From the NCBI GenBank assembly GCA_030388725.1, contig CP128857.1, positions 4,526,001 through 4,590,000 on the forward strand: DNA of 64,000 bases, read 5' to 3'. Shown here in pieces: positions 27,539-36,186 of the stretch. The notes under the pieces were generated by a model. That model did no database searches and was not told the origin of the DNA. It saw nothing but the letters and a program-made list of their open reading frames with translations. The stretch comes from Prodigiosinella aquatilis (GTDB lineage Bacteria; Pseudomonadota; Gammaproteobacteria; Enterobacterales; Enterobacteriaceae). How positions within the stretch are numbered: position 1 is the stretch's first letter; each line of letters opens with the position of its first letter. The translations under genes and the position numbers were made by a program.

Positions 27539-27739
27539 TTATAAACCATAATGGCAAATTAAGGGGGGTGATTTTGGGGTAATTTGAGCCATATTTTTCA
27601 TGTTCTCCCAAATGCTATCCAGTTCTCTGGGAGACTCTAAGTCTATCCAACGCGCAGAGACTTCCACGAGCATTGAGTAGTCTTGGTGTCCCATCTGGTT
27701 GGCAATGAAAGCAAGGTTGCCCACGCCATCAGGTTCCAC
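27539..27739 (-). pseudogene. Tyrosine integrase C-terminal remnant
   Basis: Minus-strand frame IANQMGHQDYSMLVEVSARW is the last part of a lambda-type tyrosine recombinase (His in MGH, then the nucleophile region). The usual nucleophile Tyr in E-V-Y-x-R-W is Ser here. The rest of the enzyme is missing. It is evidence that an integrative element carrying the AbiE pair entered at btsS and then decayed. Confidence 0.7.
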
Positions 27740-27758
27740 GCCTTCAACGGCCAGGTTC

Positions 27759-27901
27759 GCCAGAGAAGGGGTGCCATATCAGGCCCTTTAAGTATTTTTA
27801 TTCAACGCTGCCCCTTGAGCAGGAAGTTGAAGCGCACATACAAGGATATTTGACAGCAATAAACAGGCGAGATGGCGAGGCTCAAGAGTTAGCGACTGAT
27901 G
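27759..27901 (+). repeat. GntR-fragment repeat, copy A
   Basis: 143 bp recurring at 30840-30982 with roughly 10 percent divergence. It holds the C-terminal end of a GntR-type gene. Confidence 0.85.
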
Positions 27902-27933
27902 CATACAAAGCAACGGGACTCTTTTTTGAATAA
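27780..27933 (+). pseudogene. GntR-family (FCD domain) regulator, C-terminal fragment
   Basis: The frame reads FYSTLPLEQEVEAHIQGYL then INRRDGEAQELA and ends at a stop after LFFE. This resembles the last helices of the FCD ligand domain of FadR-subfamily GntR regulators (YxxxxxxDxxxAxxxA). The DNA-binding half is absent. A second, shorter copy lies at 30860-30990. Confidence 0.5.
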
Positions 27934-27938
27934 AACGT

Positions 27939-28112
27939 TGGCATCACCGTGGTCAGTGAGCCGGAGCAATTCACCCGTGTGGAAGTACGCGTGCCATTGA
28001 CGTTACCGGATAAAGTCGAAACGTGTGGTTTTGACAACGAAAAAAAATCCGCCTAATCATCCGTGGTGGAAATAACATCTCCCTGTTTTGGGGCCATCGG
28101 TAGATAACGAAT
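27939..28112 (+). repeat. 174-bp direct repeat, right copy (partial btsS)
   Basis: Near-exact copy (about 170 of 174) of btsS codons from G-I-T-V-V-S to the stop, plus 56 bp after it. It is out of context: the upstream 94 percent of btsS is missing. The sequence after it at 28113 is probably the original downstream flank of btsS. Confidence 0.95.
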
Positions 28113-28237
28113 GCAGGATAGACCGCTTTATGTAGAATAATTTTCTACTTTAATTATAAATATCCAGCAATATTAAAAAATATTCTCTATGCCACAGCGT
28201 AATATACCGAGAAAATAAAATTACCGGCCGGTTGATA
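28063..28237 (+). repeat. Post-btsS repeat, copy A
   Basis: 175 bp recurring at 30985-31160 with scattered substitutions. It overlaps the right copy of the btsS repeat and ends with ATTACCGGCCGGTTGATA in both copies. Confidence 0.85.
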
Positions 28238-28960
28238 ATGACGCTAAGTGTAACGCGGCTGGCTCGCAGTAAATCTTGCAATATTCCTAAGTGAGTTCGC
28301 CGCTAAATGAGTGATAAGTAACATTAAATGCGTCCGTATGAGATAGCCAATCATATGATCAATAACTATTTTTGTTTAAATAAAAGGCCCAGACTTAACC
28401 TGTCCCCAGATATTGCACAAACGTACAATAAAAACGAATAGCATCTGAACTATCGTTTCTTCAACCTGATTACTGTGATCGATTCCTCTGATTAAGATGG
28501 GAAAAACACACAATTATGTTCTGTGGTACTTGATATACCCCAAATAATTCGAGTTGCAGGAAGGAGGAAAGAGAGTGAATCCCGAGGAGCTTACTCAGGT
28601 AAGTGATTCGGGTGAACGAACGCAGCCAACACACCTGCAACTTGAAGTATGACGGGTATATAGCTGAATGCGTTGAAACCACAGTTAATGTTGTTGCACA
28701 TCGCCCTCAGTTTATTCAACTTTTGGTTTTGTAACAGAAAAATTGGGGATTTTAGCTGCGCTTATTCTTAGAGAGTGAACGGCGTTGTATCCCCCTGAGT
28801 CAATGTTCCGCGTATTGGAGCGAAAAGGCATTGTCACGGTATTTAAATATTTTTATTTATAGCAAAAGACATTATTCAATCTACAGATAATATTCATGAA
28901 GTTGAATATCTCAACGTGTTAAACACTGTTGGCATCAGTGTTACAGAGCAAACAGGAGTT
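28238..28960. other. Intergenic, with one palindromic repeat
   Basis: About 720 bp with no recognised gene. It contains the 127-bp palindromic element at 28534-28660 and should hold the lysE-type gene promoter near its right end. Confidence 0.4.
28534..28660. repeat. 127-bp palindromic intergenic repeat
   Basis: The element starts TATACCCC..CGAGTTGCAG and ends CTGCAACTTGAAG..GGGTATA, giving imperfect terminal inverted repeats around an internal region with GAGCTTACTCAGGTAAGTGA. I recall very similar repeats dispersed in Yersinia, Serratia and related genomes (palindromic, MITE-like units). The 70-codon frame across it is not a gene. Confidence 0.65.
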
Positions 28961-28963
28961 ATG

Positions 28964-29572
28964 ATGGAGATCTTTCTCTATGCTGTCAGTGTAATGTACA
29001 GCCCCGGCCCCGTTAATTTTATGGGTTTGAATGCTGGACTAACCGGCAATTTCAAAAAAACAGTCGGTTTTTTTATTGGCGTAGGTTTCGCAATGTTTAC
29101 TCTTTTCCTGCTGTTTGGTTACACTGGAGAAGCAGTGATTTCTCATCGTTATTTACCCTATATTGCTTTAGCCGGTGCAATCTATACATTTTATTTGGCG
29201 TTAAAAATGATGACCTCTTATGTAGGGATAAATGGTTCGAAAGAGGCTACGAGAAGAAATAATCTTACTTTCTGGAATGGTTTTTTTATTCAGGCATTAA
29301 ATCCCAAGGGAATGCTTGTTGTGTTACCAATAACTACAGTGATGTATCCTTCTTCTCATATCACCGGAAGTATGATTCTAACGGTTTCGGCTTTAATTTC
29401 TGTAGGCGGCGCGGGCGCACCAGGTATTTATTCTTTTATCGGATCAGTGCTCGGAGAAAGAATCACTAATGAAAAATGGTTTAATAGACTGAATAGATTG
29501 ATGGGTCTGATGTTGATATCTGCTGGTGTATTTATGGCATACGATTTCTTAATTGGTGTCAATTTAATGTAA
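28964..29572 (+). CDS. LysE/RhtB-family amino-acid exporter
   Basis: 202-residue, six-segment membrane protein. SVMYSPGPVNFMGLNAGLTGN is the family's N-terminal signature (SPGP); LNPKGMLVVLP is the second conserved loop (NPK). LysE-type proteins export amino acids or their analogues. Start at 28964 (MEIF) has AGGAG 5 nt upstream; the ATG three bases earlier is too close. It lies convergently beside an AraC regulator, a common pairing. Accessory region; substrate unknown. Confidence 0.8.
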   Translation: MEIFLYAVSVMYSPGPVNFMGLNAGLTGNFKKTVGFFIGVGFAMFTLFLLFGYTGEAVISHRYLPYIALAGAIYTFYLALKMMTSYVGINGSKEATRRNNLTFWNGFFIQALNPKGMLVVLPITTVMYPSSHITGSMILTVSALISVGGAGAPGIYSFIGSVLGERITNEKWFNRLNRLMGLMLISAGVFMAYDFLIGVNLM

Positions 29573-29709
29573 GGAAGATCATTATGTTATCCGCTAATTC
29601 TCTTAGGTACTCAGGTTGGGAAATTATGCCTGTGGCACACATTTCAAATGATATTGAACGTCAGATAATAATGTAGATACTGGCACCCAGTCAGAATATC
29701 CGAAAGGCG

Positions 29710-30549
29710 CTAAATTTTTGTGCCGTTTCGCTTGGTGTTTTTGCTATGAATAAATTTCCAGCGAAACGGTGTCAAACCGAATGTTTTGGTAAAGTGTCGT
29801 GACATATGGCTCTGATCAAAGAACCCCGCGATCATAGCCGCGTCGATGATCGATTCCCCTTTCATTAAACAGGACTTCACAATATCCAGTCTGCGCATCG
29901 TTATATAACGGTGGGGGCTGGTCCCAAAAAGCAATCGGAAATCACGAGATAAGCTCCAGCGGTCGCGTCCTGCTTGCTCCGCAAGTTCATCTAATGTGAT
30001 GTTTCTATCCAGTGAGACGTTAATATATTCTCTGGCACGTTCTGCCGCGAGATAATCAAATGATTTATTGTTTGTTATCGACTGCCCTACCGTCTCGCTT
30101 AATGCAATGGCAAGATCGTAAAGGGCATCATCCTCTTCCATTGGGTTGATTTGGCAATCCATCTGTTGCAGTAGCATATTGGTTGCCTGAAAAAGTCGAG
30201 GGTCGGTGGTAATCCCATTCTTGATGAAAGGAAGTGGCTTACCTTTGAGGATCTGTTGTATCAGGGCTGGCTCAACATAAATCATACGATAGCGGAAGCC
30301 TTCCTGCGTTCCAGCTTGGCCGTCGTGCTCCTCATCAGGATAGAGGACGATTGTATTACCTGGCAGACTATGTTGCATGGCGCCGCGGTAATGAAAACTT
30401 TGAACACCGGATAAGGTTCTGCCGATAGCAAAGGTATCATGGCGATGCGGATCGTAGCCATGATTTGAAAAATAGGCTTCAATTCTTTCCAGCTTACCCG
30501 ACTCTGGAGCCCTATAAACCCAATCTTTCCCGGTAGATAGTTCAACCAT
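29710..30549 (-). CDS. AraC-family transcriptional regulator
   Basis: 279 residues. The N-terminal cupin sensor domain has HGYDPHRHDTFAIGRTLSG and DEEHDGQ, the form that accompanies LysE-type exporters. The C-terminal double helix-turn-helix has DELAEQAGRDRWSLSRDFRLLFGTSPHRYI and IIDAAMIAGFFDQSHMSRHFTKTFGLTPFRW. It probably responds to an amino acid or amine and controls the convergent exporter gene 138 bp away. Appears intact; ligand unknown. Confidence 0.85.
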   Translation of the reverse strand: MVELSTGKDWVYRAPESGKLERIEAYFSNHGYDPHRHDTFAIGRTLSGVQSFHYRGAMQHSLPGNTIVLYPDEEHDGQAGTQEGFRYRMIYVEPALIQQILKGKPLPFIKNGITTDPRLFQATNMLLQQMDCQINPMEEDDALYDLAIALSETVGQSITNNKSFDYLAAERAREYINVSLDRNITLDELAEQAGRDRWSLSRDFRLLFGTSPHRYITMRRLDIVKSCLMKGESIIDAAMIAGFFDQSHMSRHFTKTFGLTPFRWKFIHSKNTKRNGTKI

Positions 30550-30589
30550 CTCATTCCCTCATGTACTTTGAGCACTTTGCAGAAAACCG

Positions 30590-30815
30590 ATAATTTTCTG
30601 GTACTGAGACCGAGGTAAATGGGCCCACCATTAAGCCAGATGCGGAACCATCTTGCTCATGTAACCCAGAATACGTTGTCGTTTTTTCCGATCGTAGTCC
30701 ATTTCGTTCTTGTTACACACATAGGCCTTCGCGCTTAAAGCGTTTCCCATGTAGTCCCCAATTCATACTTTGGAAAAATCTTTCGGCTCAAGCTTGTAGT
30801 GGTTATTCATAATAA
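30590..30815 (-). pseudogene. Unidentified degraded reading frame
   Basis: Minus-strand translation gives MNNHYKLEPKDFSK, a stop, then YMGNALSAKAYVCNKNEMDY and RKKRQRILGYMSKMVPHLA, then another stop. It has the look of a decayed protein gene with two nonsense changes, but I do not recognise the family. Confidence 0.3.
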
Positions 30816-30839
30816 TCTTACTAAGGTTGCCATGTGTTA

Positions 30840-30982
30840 GCCAGAGAAGGGCTGCCATATCAGGCCCCTTAAGTACTTTTACTCAACGCTGCCCCTTGAG
30901 CAGGAAGTTGAAGCGCACATACAAACCTATTTAACAGCAACAAACAGGCGAGATGGCGAGGCTCAAGAGCTAGCGACTTATG
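30840..30982 (+). repeat. GntR-fragment repeat, copy B
   Basis: Second copy of the block at 27759-27901. The same frame (FYSTLPLEQEVEAHI) is visible, but it fuses directly to the post-btsS repeat instead of reaching its own stop. Confidence 0.85.
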
Positions 30983-30984
30983 TA

Positions 30985-31160
30985 GTGGTGGGAATAGCAT
31001 CCCCCTGTTTTAGGATTATCGTTAGAAACGGATACAGGATAAACCGCTTTATATAGAATAATTTTCTACGTCCCCCCTAAATAGCCGGTAATATTAAAAA
31101 AATATTCTCTACGCCACGGCGTAATATTATAGGGAAGATAAAATTACCGGCCGGTTGATA
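30985..31160 (+). repeat. Post-btsS repeat, copy B
   Basis: Second copy of 28063-28237. It directly follows the GntR fragment; the partial btsS that separates the two blocks in copy A is absent here. Confidence 0.85.
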
Positions 31161-31630
31161 GAAGAAAAAATAAATAAATTCAATTATCTTATTAGAAATA
31201 AATATCGAATCACAAACGCTGTACATGTCAACAACAATGAAACCGACTAACCAGATGTTTGGGGTTTATTTCGGCTTAGCAAAGCCGGCCAAAGCACGGT
31301 AATGCGCACTCTGCGTCGTGCGATGTACATAGCCAGAAGGGGATTAAAAACAGCATTATGGTCTGCGCGGTGCTTTAACGTGGAGCACCATTATTCTAAA
31401 TGCTCCGGCTCCATGTTTTACCTCAATCTGTAACCCGATAGTTGGTTTGATAGATTGTTTAATTTTCACTGGTTTGGTTTACAAAGTACTGGCACAGCAT
31501 AAATACCCAGGTACTCCGCTGATGATAATCATTATTACCGGCTTATTACTTTGTATTTTTCCATTCCCGACATTTTCATAAATTAACGGCATCGGCTACT
31601 ACCTGCTGTCACGATTTAAAGGTATTAATT
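31161..31630. other. Intergenic with possible membrane-protein tail
   Basis: About 470 bp before cyuA. A plus-strand frame ending at a stop at 31579-31581 reads YKVLAQHKYPGTPLMIIIIT then a hydrophobic tail, which could be the last transmembrane segment of a lost transporter. cyuA is often beside a transporter gene, so a deleted cyuP-like gene is possible but unproven. Confidence 0.3.
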
Positions 31631-32950
31631 ATGAGTCATGTTAGTCATTCAGCAGTGTGGGACGAATTTATTCGGGCGCTAATTCAGGAAGTCAAACCTG
31701 CGATAGGCTGTACTGAGCCCATCTCATTAGCGCTGGCATCCGCTATAGCTACCTCTTATTTATCCGGCACGGTAGAACGTATCGAAGCACGGGTCTCGCC
31801 AAACCTGATGAAAAATGGGATGGGGGTAATGGTTCCCGGTACTGGAATGGTCGGATTACCAATAGCGGCTGCAGTTGGTGCATTGGGAGGGAACCCGACA
31901 GCCGGGTTGGAAGTGCTTAAACAGGTTACTCAGGAACAGGTGGTGGCAGCCAAAGCGATGCTATCACAAGGAAGAGTAAATATTGGGATGCAGGCCGGAG
32001 ATGAAATCCTGTTTGTAGAATCGCGGGTTCATCACGGCGATGAATGGGTTGCTGTCACCATTACCGGGAATCATACCCGTGTGATAAGAATCGTGAAGAA
32101 TGACGACGTGCTTTTTGATGCGACGACAGAAACGGCGTCATCTATCAATGCCGAGACGTACCAACAGGGTTATTGTCTGAAACAAGCCACAGCGCAACAG
32201 ATTTACCAGTTTGCGACCGAGGTCCCCTTTGAGCAGATCGCGTTTATTTTGCAAGCGGCCACACTGAACGAGAATTTGTCCAGAGAGGGACTAAGCCGTA
32301 ACTATGGCCTGCACATTGGCGCCACTTTATCCCGGCAACGTGAGCGCGGCTTACTGGTTAAAGACCTGCTGTCCGATATCATGATCCGCACCGCTTCTGC
32401 CTCTGACGCACGGATGGGCGGCGCGCTATTGCCAGCAATGAGCAATTCAGGTTCCGGCAATCAGGGTATCGCAGCGACAATGCCAGTAGTGGTGGTGGCG
32501 GAATATCTGGGCGTAAGCGAAGAAAAATTAGCCAGAGCGTTAACCTTGTCACATTTGATGGCGATTTATATTCATAGTCAGTTACCAACCTTGTCAGCAT
32601 TATGTGCTGCCACTACAGCATCAATGGGTGCGGCAGCCGGGATGTCTTGGCTATTGGAGCCACGCTACGAGCTGGTCGCTATGGCAATTAGCAGCATGAT
32701 TGGCGATATTAGCGGGATCATCTGCGACGGTGCCGCCAACAGTTGCGCCATGAAAGTGTCTACCAGCGCGACGGCGGCTTATAAGGCGGTATTGATGGCG
32801 CTGGATCGCAGTGGTGTGAGTGGCAACGAAGGGATTGTGGCTGGTGATGTGGATAAATCAATTGCCAACCTGTGCGCGTTAGCCTGTGGTTCAATGCAGC
32901 GAATAGACACTCAGGTCATTGATATTATGGTAAGAAAAGCCTATGCCTAA
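31631..32950 (+). CDS. cyuA: L-cysteine desulfidase CyuA (UPF0597)
   Basis: 439-residue serine-dehydratase-alpha-like protein of the YhaM/CyuA family. Conserved elements: VKPAIGCTEPISLALA near the N-terminus (a cluster-binding Cys), NGMGVMVPGTG, MSNSGSGNQGIAATMPV, and ICDGAANSCAMKVSTS with two more Cys likely to hold an Fe-S cluster. CyuA degrades L-cysteine to pyruvate, ammonia and sulfide, mainly under anaerobic conditions. AAAGG precedes ATG 31631. E. coli YhaM is 436 residues. The usual partner transporter is not intact here. Confidence 0.88.
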   Translation: MSHVSHSAVWDEFIRALIQEVKPAIGCTEPISLALASAIATSYLSGTVERIEARVSPNLMKNGMGVMVPGTGMVGLPIAAAVGALGGNPTAGLEVLKQVTQEQVVAAKAMLSQGRVNIGMQAGDEILFVESRVHHGDEWVAVTITGNHTRVIRIVKNDDVLFDATTETASSINAETYQQGYCLKQATAQQIYQFATEVPFEQIAFILQAATLNENLSREGLSRNYGLHIGATLSRQRERGLLVKDLLSDIMIRTASASDARMGGALLPAMSNSGSGNQGIAATMPVVVVAEYLGVSEEKLARALTLSHLMAIYIHSQLPTLSALCAATTASMGAAAGMSWLLEPRYELVAMAISSMIGDISGIICDGAANSCAMKVSTSATAAYKAVLMALDRSGVSGNEGIVAGDVDKSIANLCALACGSMQRIDTQVIDIMVRKAYA

Positions 32951-33501
32951 CGCACCGGGAATAACTGACATAAGCTATATATCTGGCTACTGACGACTCT
33001 GCGCTCGATGTCGAACGCCATCTCTGGCATGACTGTTTGGGCGCAACGTTCATGGGCACCACCTCTCTGGTTATGTTGTTATCTTCACTTTTTTCGCGCT
33101 CGTTTATCTGGGCACGATTCTTTTGTTAGTCGTTTTCTGTCAGGGCGGGGAAACCTGTTTGGGGGTAGTTTGGATATCGAAAATTATTGTACGTTTTGAC
33201 TGTTTTTGTACTTTCGGCTTTGGTTAGAAATACGAGGCGAAATTGTCCTGTTGTTACATCCATCACAATTGCTAATCAAAATTTTATCTTTTCACACTGC
33301 AAAAAGCACTCAGACTGAGGGCTTCAGGAAGCAGAAAAAAATCCTTTAGAGATAGAATATTAATATGGTGATAAGCCAAACTATGACACATATCACTTAC
33401 ATGCTTCATACAATTGTGATCACATTCACCAATTAGTAATACGAATATGAAACATTACCCTCCGATGGTTTATTTTTAGCCCACATCAAATGGAGGTGTT
33501 T
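32951..33501. other. Intergenic; promoter region of the kanosamine-like cluster
   Basis: 550 bp. The left part (about 33000-33140) holds a decayed hydrophobic frame I cannot assign. The right part is AT-rich, holds two CRP-like sites and leads to a strong GGAGG ribosome-binding site (33492-33496) for ntdA. Confidence 0.5.
33382..33430. promoter_or_regulatory. Two CRP-like sites upstream of ntdA
   Basis: TATGACACATATCACT (33382-33397) and TGTGATCACATTCACC (33415-33430) both fit TGTGA-N6-TCACA with one or two mismatches. Their centres are 33 bp apart, close to three helical turns. This suggests catabolite control of an operon that would draw on glucose 6-phosphate. Confidence 0.45.
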
Positions 33502-34736
33502 ATGGAAAAATTTGACGATGTCAGCGTTTTAAATGAAATGGTTTTCAGCGCATCAACGGAGAATGAACTTCAGGAACGGTTTAAAGATATTTACCGCAGA
33601 ATTAATGATGAGAATGAATATGATGAGTCCGGACATATTGCATTTCTGCCTCTCTCAAGACTGAATTCACGTCAAGAACGGCAGGAATGCGGGGACATCA
33701 TTTCAGATGTCATTGAAAGCGGATTTTTTACCAGCGGGCCTTACATAGGGAAGATAGAAGGAGTATTAAGCAATTTTTATGATGCACATACATGCATTGC
33801 CACCAGTAGCGGGACTGATGCGTTAAAAATCGCACTTAAATCTGTCGGTGTTGGTCCCGGTGATGAAGTGATTGTCCCTCTGAATTCCTTTGCTGCTACT
33901 GAGAATGCTGTAATGGCTGTCGGGGCAGTACCGGTGTTCGCAAATATTGATAAGTCTTTCAATATGCTTCCAGATGAAGTGGCACGCCTTAAGACATCTA
34001 GAACAAAAGCGGTATTACCGGTCTGTCTTTATGGCTCGTGCCGGCATATTGATGTCATTTATCGCATAGCCCGCGAGGCCGATATCCCGGTTATTGTGGA
34101 TGCGGCACAGTGCTTCGGGATCCGGTCACTCATGAATTATTGTGACTTGCTGATTCTAAGCTTTAACCCGCTCAAGAATATTGGTTCCTTCGGCAAGTCC
34201 GGTGCGATACTGACTCAATCTCCCGAGTTGGCCCGCATGGCGAGACAATATTCCTATCATGGATTTGCTGAAGTAAAAAAAATATAAAAGCCCAAGACTG
34301 GGGGTTCAACAGCCGCATGGATAACATGCAGGCTGCCACGCTCAGTGTCAAACTCAGGCACTTTGAAAATAACGCAAAGAAACGCTCTCTGCTGGCCGCA
34401 CGCTACCATCTTCTGCTGGCAGAGCTGTCGCATAAAATAATGCTTCCGCCTGAGAAACATCAGAATACCTGGCATCTATTCCCTGTACTGATCTGTCAGG
34501 GGGAGCGTGATTCTTTGTTTTCCTTTGCGCGTGAAAGAGGAATTGAGTTAGATATTTACTACCCAATCCTTTCTCATTGCGGGGAACACCCTCTAGCTAC
34601 AGGATATTCCAGTCCTGAACAGTTCATCACTTCTGAAATTATTCACTCTGCATTGTTTCATCTTCCGCTGCATAACCACATGTCGCTTCAAGAACAGAAC
34701 AGAGTTATCGAGGTACTGTATGACTATTTTAAATGA
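33502..34736 (+). pseudogene. ntdA: NtdA-like 3-oxo-glucose-6-phosphate aminotransferase, frameshifted
   Basis: DegT/DnrJ/EryC1-family PLP aminotransferase most like Bacillus NtdA, which converts 3-oxo-D-glucose 6-phosphate to kanosamine 6-phosphate with glutamate. Shared blocks include FTSGPY, IATSSGTDA, GDEVIVPLNSFAATENAV, LSFNPLKNIG (PLP Lys), YSYHGF, WGFNSRMDNMQAA and DIYYPILSH. The frame breaks in an A8 run at 34275-34282: the first part stops at 34287, and the second part continues to 34736 one base out of phase. One added A restores a 411-residue protein (Bacillus NtdA is 441). Start at 33502 follows GGAGG by 5 nt. Either a real null mutation, a sequencing error, or rescued by slippage on the A-run. 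First gene of the operon; overlaps ntdB. Confidence 0.88.
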
Positions 34737-35553
34737 AAAATGGCCATCTGAATTTCCTTTCCCAACGGTGATTAGTACTGTTGTTTGCTGCGATCTTGAC
34801 GAAACATACATCCCCTCGGCCATTGACAAAAAGGCATTTGGGGGAGTCGACTTGCTGGAGTCTTATCTTATATCCAATACTGTTGAAAAAGGCATCCTTG
34901 CAGGTTGGGTGACGGGAACTAATCTGGATTCGGCCTGGCGTAAGTCCAAAGGCTATATTTCACGGAGTCCCCATTTTATCTGTTGCAGCCTAGGTACTGA
35001 ATTCTACTGGGTAAGAAATGGCATGCTCTGCCCATCGGACGCCTGGTCTGAACGGATACGTCGTTCAGGATATAGCCGTGAAAACGTCGACGGTATAGTC
35101 GGCATGCTGATGGAAAAAGGTATGCCCCTGCGGAAACAACCGGAGGATTATCAGGGACCCTATAAAATCAGTTATTACTATCCTGAAGGTCCGGCAATGG
35201 ACAGTGATTTTGCCTTCATACAGGCACTGGCTGATGAACGACGTGTTCGTGTCGTGTTTACCCGTTGTAATCCAGCCGCCGGAGATCCCCCCGATTGCTA
35301 TGATGTTGAATTTATCCCCCTTTGCTGTGGCAAGGATCAGGCGGTTTCGTTTCTCATGGAAGAAACCACTCTCCCGAAAGAAGCCGTTATCGCATTTGGG
35401 GACAGCGCGAATGATTTCGCCATGTTTGCGAAGGCTGGGAAAGGTTATCTGGTGGGTAATGCTGACCCGTTCGCGATTAAGCAGTACAGCAGCAGTCTGG
35501 ATGATGCTTATTGCCACGGAATACTGAGCGTACTTAAGGAGTTAAAGGGATGA
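34720..35553 (+). CDS. ntdB: NtdB-like kanosamine-6-phosphate phosphatase (HAD)
   Basis: 277-residue HAD-superfamily hydrolase of the sucrose-phosphatase-like branch. Motif I is CCDLDETY (nucleophile and acid Asp), motif II VTGTN, motif III the Lys in CCGKDQA, and motif IV AFGDSANDF. RCNPAAGDPPDCYDVEFIPL closely follows the sequence of Bacillus NtdB, which dephosphorylates kanosamine 6-phosphate. Start ATG 34720 has GAGGT 5 nt upstream and overlaps the 3' end of ntdA by 17 nt. It overlaps ntdC by 4 nt (ATGA). Appears intact. Confidence 0.88.
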   Translation: MTILNEKWPSEFPFPTVISTVVCCDLDETYIPSAIDKKAFGGVDLLESYLISNTVEKGILAGWVTGTNLDSAWRKSKGYISRSPHFICCSLGTEFYWVRNGMLCPSDAWSERIRRSGYSRENVDGIVGMLMEKGMPLRKQPEDYQGPYKISYYYPEGPAMDSDFAFIQALADERRVRVVFTRCNPAAGDPPDCYDVEFIPLCCGKDQAVSFLMEETTLPKEAVIAFGDSANDFAMFAKAGKGYLVGNADPFAIKQYSSSLDDAYCHGILSVLKELKG

Positions 35554-36186
35554 TTATTGGTATTGTCGGTTGTGGCGGTATTGCCCGCGCCCATGTGTAT
35601 GCACTTTCCCTCAATAAGCTGGTCACCGGGCTTGCCCTGTATGATGTCAGTGAAGATAACATGCGCGAACTCAGCGAGATCAGCGCCCTGCCGGTAACTC
35701 GTTGTCAGCACCTGAAGCAGCTGGCGGAGATGAGTCAGGGCTTCGTCATCTGCACACCCAATCATCTCCACATCAGTGTGGCTGAAGAGGTTCTTCGCTA
35801 TAAACCGATCCCGTTTGTGTGCGAAAAACCGCTCTCAACGGATCTAAGCTCCGCCCGTTATCTTAAAACAATTGCGCCGAAAGGCAGTATCGTGTCCTTT
35901 AACTACCGGTATAACCGGGTTATCGACACGATTATGCAGCTGATAAAAGACCGTGAATTAGGGGATCTGCATTTCTTCTCTGCAGAGTTCAATAAAAATT
36001 CGGCACTGACTCGCCATCACCTTACCTGGCGTGACTCTACCCAGCAGAGCAAGAGCAGTGGTGCACTGGGCGATCTCTCCTGCCATCTCTTGGACCTGTT
36101 TTGTTTTATAGGCGAAAGCCCGGTTGCTCTTAACGGGATCAGGACGGTAAAGGGAACACTGTCAACGCCAAGATTTATGGCCGTTT

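Noticed and set aside
28470..28682. 70-codon minus-strand frame
   Set aside because: It spans the 127-bp palindromic repeat; such frames are by-products of that repeat.
34317..34736. Second half of NtdA as an independent small gene
   Set aside because: It lacks its own ribosome-binding site and is simply the out-of-frame continuation of the aminotransferase.
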